Assembly: GCA_965203255.1 (NCBI GenBank)
Contig: OZ241882.1
Location: forward strand, 3,720,001 to 3,784,000
DNA: 64,000 nt
Origin: JAPOUP01 sp965203255
Lineage (GTDB): Bacteria; Pseudomonadota; Alphaproteobacteria; Rhodobacterales; Rhodobacteraceae
Direction of reading: 5' to 3'
Shown: piece by piece, positions 36,480-45,406 of the stretch
Position numbering within the stretch: the stretch's first letter is position 1
Layout of the letters: every line of letters begins with the position of its first letter
Notes under the pieces: model-generated
The model's database searches: none
Told to the model about the DNA's origin: nothing
What the model saw: only the letters and a program-made list of their open reading frames with translations
Made by a program: the position numbers and the translations under genes

Positions 36480-36692
36480 ATGGCTGTTTTGGAGCAAAGA
36501 CAGGTGAAGACTTTCTCAGCCCGGGACGCAAAAAACCGTTTCGGGTATCTGATTGATACCGCTCGTCAAGAACCGGTTTCTGTCGAAAAGCATGGCAGAC
36601 CGGTTGTGATTGTCCTCAGCGTCGAAGACTACGAAAGATTGCTCAATCGACCCTCGCAAGAGACTGGCAAAAGACAGAAAGAGGCGCGATGA
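36480..36692 (+). CDS. Phd/YefM-family antitoxin
   Basis: 70 residues from ATG 36480. VKTFSARDAKNRFGYLIDTA and PVSVEKHGRPVVIVLSVEDY are the standard Phd DNA-binding and dimer motifs; the short basic tail is Lys/Arg-rich. Normally paired with Doc or YoeB, but no toxin follows: its TGA overlaps the start of a cytosine methyltransferase (ATGA). It may act as a transcriptional control protein for that gene. Intact. Confidence 0.82.
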   Translation: MAVLEQRQVKTFSARDAKNRFGYLIDTARQEPVSVEKHGRPVVIVLSVEDYERLLNRPSQETGKRQKEAR

Positions 36693-37713
36693 CGAGAAAG
36701 TCGGCCTATCCTGTTGTTGACGTCTTCGCCGGTCCCGGAGGGCTTGGCGAAGGTTTTTCGTCGCTACTTCGCGGAAAAACCGACACATATTTTCGCAGTG
36801 TGGTTTCAATCGAGCAGGATGAGTTTGCCCATAAAACTCTTTTGTTGCGACATTTCCTGAAAGCCTTCAAAGACAGAGGTTTCCCCGAAGACTACTACCG
36901 GTACTTGCAAGGTGCGATCACTATAGATGATCTCTATCGATTGCACCCGCATGAAAAATCATGCGCCGACAATTCAGCAATCAGGATATCTCTTGGCGCG
37001 GAAAACCACGAATACGTACGTGTGTTGATCGCTGCCCGACTTCAAAAAAACAGGAAATGGGCCTTGGTGGGCGGTCCACCCTGCCAGGCATACTCTCTTG
37101 TCGGCAGGTCGCGAATGATGGGAGACCCGAAGTTCGAAAAAGACGAGCGACACTTTTTGTACCGGGAATATCTGCGAATTATCATAGATCACGCTCCACC
37201 CGTCTTTGTGATGGAGAATGTCAAAGGCCTTTTGTCGGCGCGCGTGAATGGCGAACTGGTCATCAACCGCATTATCGCTGATCTGTCTGCACCAAAAAAT
37301 GCTTTGGGGATGGCGTCCAACGGACTTGGCTATAAACTCTTTGCGTTGTCTGAGGATGAGCTTCCGGATGGGGATGTTGATCCACGTATATTTCTCGTCC
37401 GTGCGGAAGAATACGGTGTACCGCAAGCAAGGCACCGAATGTTTATTGTTGGCGTCAGAAGTGATATCAACGTCCAACCCGATAAATTAAGGCGCCATGG
37501 CGCCATAAGCCGCCGTCACTTGAACAGACTATTGGTGACCTACCAAAAATACGAAGTGGCATATCCAAAGGCGGAGATAGCTTTGAAAGATGGCGCAGTG
37601 AAATATTGAAACTTGATCCAGCGCCGGTTCGGCAGGAATTGAATGGTCATGCTTACGCAAAGCAGCTGGTGGAACACCTTGGCATTAATATTGAGCGGCC
37701 GGTCGCTGAATTA

Positions 37714-38553
37714 GGGCCTGTTGACATTTGGGGTTCCCAAACTTTCTGAAGTCTGATTCAAGCGTTCCAAATGGAGGTTTGAATGAACGAAGATCGGTTT
37801 GTTATTTCGGATGAACTTTGGAAAAGGATCGCGCCACTCCTGCCAGGCAAGGTGGGAGATCCGGGCGCGACGGGCCACGATAACCGGCGTTTCATGGAGG
37901 CGATACTTTGGCGGGTCCGGACAGGGGCTCCGTGGCGTGATCTACCCAAAGAGTTCGGGAAGTGGAATACGGTGTTCAAGCGGTTTCGCCGGTGGGCGGA
38001 AGCTGGGATATTCGAGAGTCTTTTCAATGCCCTGAATGGCGAACCGGATCTCGAATATGTTCTCATCGACGGAACGGTCGTCCAGGTCCATCAGAAGGCT
38101 TCGGGCGCAAAAGGGGGACTCAGCATCAGGCCATCGGGCGGTCTCGTGGCGGGCTGACAACCAAAATCGTCTCATTGGCCGATGCGCTCGGGAATATGCT
38201 GCGCTTCCTGCTCCTGCCCGGACAGGCGCACGATATGAAAGGGTGGCTCCGTTGATCCATGAGGTTCCTCTTGGGGCGCTTCTGGCCGACAAGGCTTTCG
38301 ATGCCGACTGGTTCTTACACGAGCTCGACGCGCGTGGCGCGACTGCTGTCATCCCTCCCAAAGCAAACCGAAAAGTCCAACGAGACTAAGATGCGCACAT
38401 GTACAAATGGCGACATCTCATCGAAAACTACTTCGCAAAGATCAAGGAATTCAGGGGTATAGCGACCAGATACGACAAGACCGACACAAGCTACGCCGCC
38501 AACTGGTATCTCACCGCAACGCTCATTGCTATACGGTGATTGTAAACAGACCC
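37714..38553 (+). mobile_element. IS5-family element (different subgroup)
   Basis: 840 bases. Ends GGGCCTGTTGACA and, reversed, GGGTCTGTTTACA; TA duplicated on both sides (37712-37713, 38554-38555). Inserted in the methyltransferase gene. Confidence 0.75.
37783..38539 (+). pseudogene. IS5 transposase, two or more frameshifts
   Basis: Frame 1 MNEDRFVISDELWKRIAPLL to DGTVVQVHQKASGAKGG (first Asp), frame 2 GGLTTKIVSLADALGNMLRF, then LLADKAFDADWFLHELDARG (second Asp) and NYFAKIKEFRGIATRYDKTD (Glu) in other frames. All catalytic residues survive but at least two indels break it. Confidence 0.8.
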
Positions 38554-38568
38554 TAAACAGAAATCCTG

Positions 38569-38808
38569 TTATAGAACATATAGTGAACAAAAATCATTTT
38601 TTACTGCAAACAAACCACGCATGTCGCTGACGAAATACCAAAGTGACAGCAGAGATGGCGTTAACCAGAAAATTTCAATTAACGGATGCGAGAAGGACGG
38701 CGGTAGATCATAGACCACAGCAAAGATCACCCCGCAGGCCAGATAGGCCAGAACTTCAAAAAGGCGGAACGAGATGTATTCGATATTTTCGCGTTTGATC
38801 ATGGCCAC
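38569..38808 (-). CDS. small membrane protein, unknown function
   Basis: 79 residues with two hydrophobic stretches (about 14-32 LFEVLAYLACGVIFAVVYDL and 42-60 PLIEIFWLTPSLLSLWYFVS), enough for a helical hairpin. Not recognised. Its 3' part overlaps the methyltransferase tail on the other strand, so one of the two is not read there. Confidence 0.45.
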   Translation of the reverse strand: MAMIKRENIEYISFRLFEVLAYLACGVIFAVVYDLPPSFSHPLIEIFWLTPSLLSLWYFVSDMRGLFAVKNDFCSLYVL

Positions 38809-38836
38809 AGCCTAGTTCAAAAGGGGTCAGGTCACG

Positions 38837-39631
38837 CTAGGCGACAGTCAATTTGATCCCGTTGTCATCGAGCCACGTCAAGAGACTCTCCCGAGGCCTT
38901 TCGTCGGTCACCAAAGTCGTTTCGTGACCACTGGTTTGAATCGGTACCAGATTGACCTTCTCGAACTTGCTGGAATCGGCAACGACGACCAGCCGCCGAG
39001 AGCCTTTCAGCATCTGTTCGATCGCCGCGGCATCCTCAAACAGGCTGACCGTGAAGCCGCTTGCCGGAGCCAACCCGCCTATGCCGATCACGGCCGTATC
39101 GGCGGTGGCCGATGTCGGAAAACTCAACCCTTCGGTTTTGGTCGTTACCTGGGAGCCGGCATGAACGCGCCCACCCAGGACGTAAAGGTCCCAGCGCGTG
39201 TTCTCGTCTACAGCCGCAGGGATCAGCAGATTGTTGGTCAATACGGTTAGGCGGGAACGGGAGCTGAGCGCCTCCGCAACACAAAGGGTCGTCGTTCCAC
39301 CATTTATGAACAAGCGTTCGCCATCGGCGATCAGTTCCGACGTGCGCCTTGCAATTCGGGTTTTTGCAGCAATGTTGACGAGGCGTCGACGGCCCGTGGG
39401 CTCGTCGGTCTGCTGCGGCATATCCAACGAGACGGCACCGCCATGCGCGCGTCTCAGCTTCCCCTGCGCGGCGAGCGCATCCAAATCGCGTCTGATTGTG
39501 TCATCGGAAGCGCCAAGCATCTTCGACAACTCCGACACGTTAACATGACCGTCCCTTTGAACCAGCGCCAATATATCGTTGCGCCGCCTCACCGGGAGCC
39601 GCGGGGCGGCCGGTGCACTTCTTTGCGGCAT
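38837..39631 (-). CDS. DeoR-family transcriptional repressor
   Basis: 264 residues from ATG 39631, which has GGAG eight bases upstream. N-terminal HTH: ILALVQRDGHVNVSELSKML then DDTIRRDLDALAAQGKLRRAHGG. The C-terminal sugar-phosphate sensor has FINGGTTTLCVAEAL and YVLGGRVHAGS. Such proteins repress sugar operons until a phosphorylated sugar binds. It was divergent from the kinase-aldolase-transporter operon before IS1380 came between them; direct repeats near 42732 and 45223 are candidate binding sites. Confidence 0.9.
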   Translation of the reverse strand: MPQRSAPAAPRLPVRRRNDILALVQRDGHVNVSELSKMLGASDDTIRRDLDALAAQGKLRRAHGGAVSLDMPQQTDEPTGRRRLVNIAAKTRIARRTSELIADGERLFINGGTTTLCVAEALSSRSRLTVLTNNLLIPAAVDENTRWDLYVLGGRVHAGSQVTTKTEGLSFPTSATADTAVIGIGGLAPASGFTVSLFEDAAAIEQMLKGSRRLVVVADSSKFEKVNLVPIQTSGHETTLVTDERPRESLLTWLDDNGIKLTVA

Positions 39632-40338
39632 GGAGTTCTCCAAAATCGCCTTAATGCTCGTGACTAGCCCGAATCTCTCAAAGTCATTGGTGCATCGGCC
39701 CCACGAATCTGAGAAACTTCTTTAATGTCAGAGAGCTTTCAGGTTCAAGGACGGGGTCCGATGCAAACACACTGTATCTCCGCACAGTTCGAATTTGAAG
39801 GCTTCGGCGGGCGCAAAGTTGTTGCCGCGTTCGACGGCGGGGCGATCGCGTCGGATGCTGGCGCCTTGCTGTTGCGCCATACCGATGAAGCCATTGGACT
39901 GTTCGACAGGATTGCGGATTGCTTCGTTGACCGGCGCGGTCCCGCATGCACGGTCCATAGCCTGCGCACGCTGATCGCCCAGCGCGTCACCGCGATCGCT
40001 CTGGGCTATGAGGATGTCAGCGACCATGACACGCTCCGTCACGACCCGGTGCTTGCCTTGTTGTCGCAGAGCCTGACGCCGAAGCGTTCGGACTGCGCGC
40101 CTCTTGCCGGCAAGTCGACGCTGAGCCGGCTGGAACACGTACCGCCTGGTGAACCGACGCGTTATCACCGGATCGGACATGACAACAATGCCATCGAAAG
40201 CTTGTTCGTGGATCTGTTCCTTGAGGCCCATGGCAAGCCGCCTGAACGGATCGTTCTCGACCTGGATGCTACCGACGATCCGCTACACGGCCATCAGGAG
40301 GGCCGCTTCTTCCGCGGCTATTACGGCTGCTATTGCTA

Positions 40339-41729
40339 GCCCCATTCCACCCTGAAGTGCAACACCAGTGGCGGTGGTGACCGGTTTTCCGGCCGCATGA
40401 TGTTGCGTATCGGCCAGGAAGCGGCGACAGTCCCTGTGATGCAACATGGGAGACTGCCATGCCCGAGGGCTACCGCCACCTGACCCGGGACGAAAGATGC
40501 CAGATCGGCGCGCTGAAGGAAAGCGGGCTCTCCGACGGTGCGGTCGCCGCCCGTCTGGGCCGTGACCGGACGACGGTCTGGCGGGAGATGCGCCGTAACG
40601 GCGGGGATTCGGGATACAGCCCGGGCGAGGCGCAGGGGAGGGCGGAGGCCCGCCGCGGCGCGGCTTCCTCGAACCCGAGGAAGATGACGCCCGACCGGTG
40701 GGCGCGCGTGGAGGGGCTTCTGGCGGAGGGCTGGAGCCCGGAGCAGGTCGCGGGACGGCTGCGTCTGGAGGGCGGCTGGACGGTGGGCCGCCAGTGGATA
40801 TATGAGCGTGTGAGGGCCGACCGGAAGGCGGGCGGCAGGCTGTTCCTGCTGCTGCGGCGCCGCGGCAGAAAGCCGAACTGGCGTGGCGGCAGGCACTCGG
40901 GCCGTGGCCACATCCCGGGCCGGGTGGACATCTCCGAGAGGCCGGATGAGGTGGAGAGGAAGGAGCGTGTGGGCGACTGGGAGGCGGACACGATCATCGG
41001 GAAAGGCCACAGCGGGGCGGTGGTCTCCCTTGTGGACAGGGCCTCGAAATACACGTATTTACAGAGGGTTGAGCGGAGAACGGCGGCCGCGGTCTCCGCC
41101 GCGATGGTGGAGATGCTGCGGCCTTCCGCCGCGCCCGTCCACACGATCACGGCGGACAACGGGAAGGAGTTCGCGGGCCACGCCGGCGTGGCGGCGGAGC
41201 TCGGTGCCTCCTTCTACTTCGCGACCCCCTACCACTCTTGGGAGCGTGGCCTGAACGAGCACACCAACGGGCTGGTCCGGCAGTACCTGCCGAAGGGGAC
41301 GGACCTCCGCGCGGTCAGCGACGCGGAGGTGAGACAGGTGCAGGACCGCCTGAACGCGCGTCCGCGCCGGGCGCTGGGCTACCGGACGCCCGCCGAGGTG
41401 CTGCATGAGGCCCGCCCTCCCTGACGCCGCGCGACCGCCTCCCACCGGAGCGCAGGAAGGGGGTGGACAGGATTTCGAGGTCGCGTCCGTCCGGGCTCCG
41501 GTCGGGCTGCGCCCTCCCTGCGCCCGGACGGACGCGACCCGCCCCGGCGGAGGCGTTGCGTTGCCCGGAAAGCCCGGATAACCTGCATCCAGACGGGACC
41601 ACAGCCGTCCCGGGGCCGGATCCGCGGTGCCCGGGGGCCGGAAACCGCGCCTTCCGGCCATTCCCTACGCTCGGGCTACGCCCCCGCCGCGGGAATGGCC
41701 GGTGTTGCACTTCGGAGTGGAAGTGGGGC
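40339..41729 (+). mobile_element. IS30-family element, intact
   Basis: About 1390 bases with ~28-base imperfect inverted repeats (GCCCCATTCCAC at the left, reversed GCCCCACTTCCAC at the right). TA (or CTA) is duplicated around it, as IS30 elements do. Confidence 0.8.
40459..41424 (+). CDS. IS30-family transposase
   Basis: 321 residues, uninterrupted from ATG 40459. The N-terminal HTH reads YRHLTRDERCQIGALKESGL and DGAVAARLGRDRTTVWREMR; the DDE core has GDWEADTIIGKG, TADNGKEFAGH and YHSWERGLNEHTNG, all three acids present. One of the few intact transposases in the window. A fragment of a related copy is at 13340-13475. Confidence 0.93.
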   Translation: MPEGYRHLTRDERCQIGALKESGLSDGAVAARLGRDRTTVWREMRRNGGDSGYSPGEAQGRAEARRGAASSNPRKMTPDRWARVEGLLAEGWSPEQVAGRLRLEGGWTVGRQWIYERVRADRKAGGRLFLLLRRRGRKPNWRGGRHSGRGHIPGRVDISERPDEVERKERVGDWEADTIIGKGHSGAVVSLVDRASKYTYLQRVERRTAAAVSAAMVEMLRPSAAPVHTITADNGKEFAGHAGVAAELGASFYFATPYHSWERGLNEHTNGLVRQYLPKGTDLRAVSDAEVRQVQDRLNARPRRALGYRTPAEVLHEARPP

Positions 41730-42731
41730 TATTTGCCGCTCTACATCTTCTGCGGCCGCCATCTTTTAGCGGCCAGATTGCGGCGCGCCGACATCGATGC
41801 CAGCAAGGGATCGGTGGAGGAGGTTGGGCGGATCGTGACGCAGATCCGGTCACGCTGGCCGAACGTCAGCATCGTCCTGCGCGCCGATTCCGGCTTTGCC
41901 CGGGATGCGTTGATGGACTGGTGCGGGATCAACAAGGTCGACTATATCTTTGGCCTTGCCCGCAATCAGCGCCTGGAAAAGAGGCTTGCCCCCGCCCTGG
42001 AGGAAGCCCGTCTCGCCTGCCGGGCGAGCGGTGAGCCTGCGCGCGTGTTCGACGGCTTCATGTGGTCGGCAAAGGACAGCTGGTCACGGCCAAGGCGGGT
42101 CATCGGCAAGGCCGAATGGACGCTCAAGGGATCGAACCCGCGCTTCATCGTGACCTCGCTGAAACCGGAATCCTGGAAGGCGAAGGAACTGTATGAAGAC
42201 CAGTACTGCGCGCGTGGCGACATGGAGAACCGGATCAAGGAGTGCCAGCTCGACCTTTATGCCGACTGCACCAGCGCCCATACCATGCGGGCCAATCAAC
42301 TGCGGCTCTGGTTCGCTTCATTCGCCTATGTTCTGCTCTGTGCGCTCCGACGCATAGGCCTGGCGAACACGACGCTCGCCGAGGCGACCTGCGGCACCAT
42401 CCGTCTGAAACTTCTCAAGATCGGCGCTTTGATCCGCATATCAGTGCGCCGCATCAAGATCGCCATGGCGTCGGCTTGTCCGCAGGCGCAGGAGTTCGCC
42501 CTGGCGCACGCCCGAATATGCGCCGCGGCCCGGTGATGCCGCAGGACATGAACCCTTCCCGACAACGACACAGGACACATCGCTGAAATACCCACCGCTA
42601 CGGACCGCGGCGACGCAACCGTTTGGCCGCGAAAACGGTTGGGAACGTCGGGCAAATATCCACGCCCTGAACTTGATTCCACTAGATGCGGTGAGAAAAC
42701 CGGGCTAGCACTCTTGACCATACCATGCAAC

Positions 42732-42746
42732 GCTGATAAAACCGCA
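42732..42746. promoter_or_regulatory. repeat GCTGATAAAACCGCA, candidate DeoR operator 1
   Basis: Exact 15-base match to 45223-45237; each copy lies upstream of a gene group of the sugar locus. With the inverted TTTTGCGGTTTT at 42820-42831 it could form a looped pair of sites. Confidence 0.5.
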
Positions 42747-42819
42747 AAAAAACGAATAAAAACGCATTATTGACTTGATTCGCAACCGATATTTGTTGTC
42801 TTGACGTTGTTTCAGGGTG

Positions 42820-42831
42820 TTTTGCGGTTTT
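42820..42831. promoter_or_regulatory. inverted half-site TTTTGCGGTTTT
   Basis: Reverse complement of AAAACCGCAAAA within the site at 42737-42748, 80 bases before the kinase start. Confidence 0.4.
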
Positions 42832-42906
42832 GTTGCCCTAGGCTGCATCGTGCATGCGTCGCCCAGTGGGCGTCCGGTTGCAATGGGCATGGAGGTGTCG
42901 CGCTTG

Positions 42907-44094
42907 ATGTCCGATTGCAGATACGCGGCGCTTGCCGAGCAGGTCAATGATGCGGCCGCATCGCTGCCGCCGGTTCTTTGCGGATTTTCAGCCTGCATTG
43001 ATCGTGTTCACGATCTCGATAATGTCGCCGATGCATTGCAGGCAAACGGTGACGTGGCGGCGCTTGGCTTGAAGAGTCGCCTGGAGGCCTGCGCCGCGGC
43101 GGGCAAAGGCGGCGAGTTTCCCGTTGCTTGGTCCAAGGGCCAGGATTTCTTTGCCGGGTTGGCGTCGAAATGGCAACTGGCAGGTGGTACAGGTACGCAG
43201 GTCGCCAACCAGCTTGCCCTGATTGGCGCCAGTCCCGCACTTTCGCTTCAGCGCCGTGATCCTGCGCTGCTCGATTTGCTTCATCCCAACATCATTCTTG
43301 CCCCGCCGGAACAGTCCTGGTGCATTGAAAACCCCGGCAGTGTTCCCCGGCACGACATCATAGAATTTCCGGCCAAGGCCGGTGCGGCTGAGCGGGCTGA
43401 TCGTGTGATCCTGCGGTTTGGCGACGACGCGTTCGAACTCGATGAAGGTTTTGCCGCGCTTGATGTCTCGGGAACCGGCGCCGCGGTGTTTTCGGGTTTC
43501 AACGCACTTCAAGACCCCGCATTTGATGAAGCGCTCGACTGGGCCGAAAAGCTCGCCGCCGGCTGGCGGGAAGCGGGGCTTGCCCTGATTCACCTCGAGC
43601 TGGCCGAGTTCGAAGAGCCTGGACATCGGCGCAAGATGTTCGAGGTCATCGCAAAACACTGCACATCGCTCGGCATGAGTTTGAGCGAGTTGGAAAACCA
43701 GATGACCGAGCGTTTCGGTACAGCGATGCCGGTTCCGGATGCCCTAGTGCGCCTGGCCGGCGAACTCGGGCTACATAGAGTCAACGTCCATGCCGACCAG
43801 TGGGCGCTGTCCTTTACGCGGCTGGATCCCGAAAGGGAGCGCGTCGCGGTCGAATACGGTTGTCTGCTGGCCTCATCGCGTGCCGCGGCTGGCCATCCGG
43901 TTCGACCAGTCGGGCTTCCCGCCGGCGCGAAACTCAATCCCGCCCCATGGCCCGCCTGCAAGCCGGTTGGGTCGAACGGTTGGCTCGTCAGCTGTGCGGC
44001 GCCTCATCACATCAATCCTGTCACGACGATCGGCCTGGGCGACTCTTTTCTTGCGGGGACACTGGCGGTCCTGGCCCAAGCCCGAAACCCATGA
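42907..44094 (+). CDS. ADP-dependent phosphofructokinase/glucokinase-family sugar kinase
   Basis: 395 residues from ATG 42907, 10 bases after GGAGG. VLCGFSACIDRVHDLDNV is the substrate-binding start, GGTGTQVANQLALIG the GG loop, FSGFNALQD the mid motif, LELAEFEEPGHRRKM the conserved acidic helix, and NPVTTIGLGDSFLAGTL the GxGD catalytic loop with the general-base Asp. This ribokinase-fold family uses ADP and is best known from archaea and animals; bacterial members are fewer. Followed after 19 bases by a LacD-type aldolase, so phosphorylation of a hexulose-6-phosphate at C1 is a reasonable inference. Phosphoryl donor not provable from sequence. Confidence 0.8.
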   Translation: MSDCRYAALAEQVNDAAASLPPVLCGFSACIDRVHDLDNVADALQANGDVAALGLKSRLEACAAAGKGGEFPVAWSKGQDFFAGLASKWQLAGGTGTQVANQLALIGASPALSLQRRDPALLDLLHPNIILAPPEQSWCIENPGSVPRHDIIEFPAKAGAAERADRVILRFGDDAFELDEGFAALDVSGTGAAVFSGFNALQDPAFDEALDWAEKLAAGWREAGLALIHLELAEFEEPGHRRKMFEVIAKHCTSLGMSLSELENQMTERFGTAMPVPDALVRLAGELGLHRVNVHADQWALSFTRLDPERERVAVEYGCLLASSRAAAGHPVRPVGLPAGAKLNPAPWPACKPVGSNGWLVSCAAPHHINPVTTIGLGDSFLAGTLAVLAQARNP

Positions 44095-44113
44095 AAATCC
44101 AAAGGGAGACAAC

Positions 44114-45121
44114 ATGACCATCTCTGCTTCAGCAATCATGCCGGACCCGGGCAAGCTTCGCGCATTGCAGCAGGTCACCACGGCCGACGGCTTCTTCATC
44201 ACCTGCGCCCTTGATCATGGCGACGACTATCGCGAACTGATAGATCCAGACATCTCCAAGGTCTCGCACGCGCAGACCGTGGCCAGCAAGCTGGCACTGG
44301 TTTCAGCGATGTCGCCTTACGTAAGCTCATTCCTGCTCGATCCGGAATATGCCGCAGCGCATGCCATCTTGGCCCGCGCCCTGCCGAGCGATGTCGGCCT
44401 GATGGTGTGTATCGAGGAAGAGGGCGGTTATGCCGGCACCGGTCCGAAGGGCGAAACCCGATTCCGGCACAATTGGACCCCAGAAAAGATCAGGAAGATG
44501 GGCGCCAGCGTATGCAAGCTGCTGTGGTTTTTCCGCCCGGAAAGCCCTGTCCAAAAGGTTCAACGCCAGATCGTTCGGGATCTCGCTGCTGAATGCAGCA
44601 GGTTGTCGATTCCACTCATGGTCGAGCCCATCTGGAACCCGTTGGAAGGCGAAGACTCCGACACGGCCGAATGGAAGGCACGCCGCGCCGAGGGCATCGT
44701 CGAGTCGGCCATTATCGCAGACGAGCTGGACGCTGATGTGCTTAAGCTCGAATACCCCGGAAGCGTCGATTCCGAAGAAGAGCTGGCCGCATCGGCGGGA
44801 CGTTGCCGACGTATCACCGAGGCCGTTCAGGCTCCATGGGTCATTTTGTCTGCTGGTGTTGCTTACGATGCGTTTCGCATCCAGGTGCGAACTGCCTGCG
44901 AAGCCGGAGCTTCAGGTTTTGTCGCCGGTCGTTCGATCTGGCGTGATGCGGTTCCCAAAGGCGATGCCGGCCCGGACAGGAGCGGCGTTGAGCGCGCCGC
45001 ATCCCGACTGGCGGAACTCGCGGTGATCACCACGCAGTATGGAACGCCGCACGCGCCCTCGTTGAGCAACGACAGCGTGGCCCAATCATGCGGCAAATAC
45101 TGGTACCGCGATTGGAAATAG
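44114..45121 (+). CDS. tagatose-1,6-bisphosphate aldolase (LacD-like class I)
   Basis: 335 residues, ATG 44114 behind AAAGGGAG. FFITCALDHGDDYRELID, MVCIEEEGGYAGTG, GASVCKLLWFFRPES (Schiff-base Lys), LMVEPIWNPL and DADVLKLEYPGS, WVILSAGVAY follow the LacD family order. Cleaves a ketohexose 1,6-bisphosphate to dihydroxyacetone phosphate and glyceraldehyde phosphate. Relatives (YihT) cleave sulfofructose phosphate, so the true substrate is open. Co-transcribed with the kinase. Confidence 0.88.
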   Translation: MTISASAIMPDPGKLRALQQVTTADGFFITCALDHGDDYRELIDPDISKVSHAQTVASKLALVSAMSPYVSSFLLDPEYAAAHAILARALPSDVGLMVCIEEEGGYAGTGPKGETRFRHNWTPEKIRKMGASVCKLLWFFRPESPVQKVQRQIVRDLAAECSRLSIPLMVEPIWNPLEGEDSDTAEWKARRAEGIVESAIIADELDADVLKLEYPGSVDSEEELAASAGRCRRITEAVQAPWVILSAGVAYDAFRIQVRTACEAGASGFVAGRSIWRDAVPKGDAGPDRSGVERAASRLAELAVITTQYGTPHAPSLSNDSVAQSCGKYWYRDWK

Positions 45122-45222
45122 CGGGCGCCTGAACCCGGCCATTGGCGGTGACAGGTTTGCCGGTTTGGCCGTGCCAATTGCGTTTTTATGCGGTTTCAGA
45201 ATGCTTGACGTCGGAAAAACCG

Positions 45223-45237
45223 GCTGATAAAACCGCA
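45223..45237. promoter_or_regulatory. repeat GCTGATAAAACCGCA, candidate DeoR operator 2
   Basis: Second exact copy, in the 285-base gap before the binding-protein gene. A TATGCGGTTTC half-site lies 40 bases upstream. Suggests a separate, co-regulated promoter for the transporter. Confidence 0.5.
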
Positions 45238-45406
45238 GAATAACGCTTTAAGCTGCTAAATGCTGGCCCCCATTTGCGCCGACATTCAAGGCCCAAATGA
45301 TTGCCAAAGCCCGTTGGAGGAGCGGGCCGGGCATTCGCGCTGGCGCAAACGGTCCGGCAGGGCTGGTCAGGAGCTTCGGGCCTTGCGGTAACAAGGGAGG
45401 AAAACC

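Larger units (their letters stand above)
36689..38637 (+). pseudogene. DNA cytosine-C5 methyltransferase, frameshifted and split by IS5
   Basis: Motif I DVFAGPGGLGEGF, motif IV GGPPCQAYS with the catalytic Cys, motif VI ENVKG and motif VIII QARHRMFIVG are all present in 36689-37500. A base change near 37510 shifts the frame; the true continuation reads SLEQTIGDLPKIRSGISKGG then FERWRSEILKLDP and HAYAKQLVEHLG up to the IS at 37714. Removing the IS with one TA joins it in frame to NRNPVIEHIVNK and LLQTNHACR, like the conserved NHxxR of motif X. Recognition target unknown; no partner restriction enzyme seen. Confidence 0.8.
39761..42536 (+). pseudogene. IS1380 transposase split by IS30
   Basis: N-terminal 193 codons (MQTHCISAQFEFEGFGGRKV to RFFRGYYGCYC) precede the IS30, and the rest resumes at 41730 as YLPLYIFCGRHLLAARLRRA to the end near ICAAAR. 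LDLDATDDPLHGHQEG and VLRADSGFARD supply two catalytic Asp residues, and ARGDMENRIKE the Glu. Removing IS30 with one target copy restores the whole frame, so only that insertion inactivates it. Confidence 0.88.
39668..42704 (+). mobile_element. IS1380-family element interrupted by IS30
   Basis: Ends CCCGAATCTCTCA and, reversed, CCCGGTTTTCTCA; 4-base duplication CTAG at 39664-39667 and 42705-42708. Contains IS30 at about 40339-41729, so the element itself is ~1650 bases. Confidence 0.82.
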
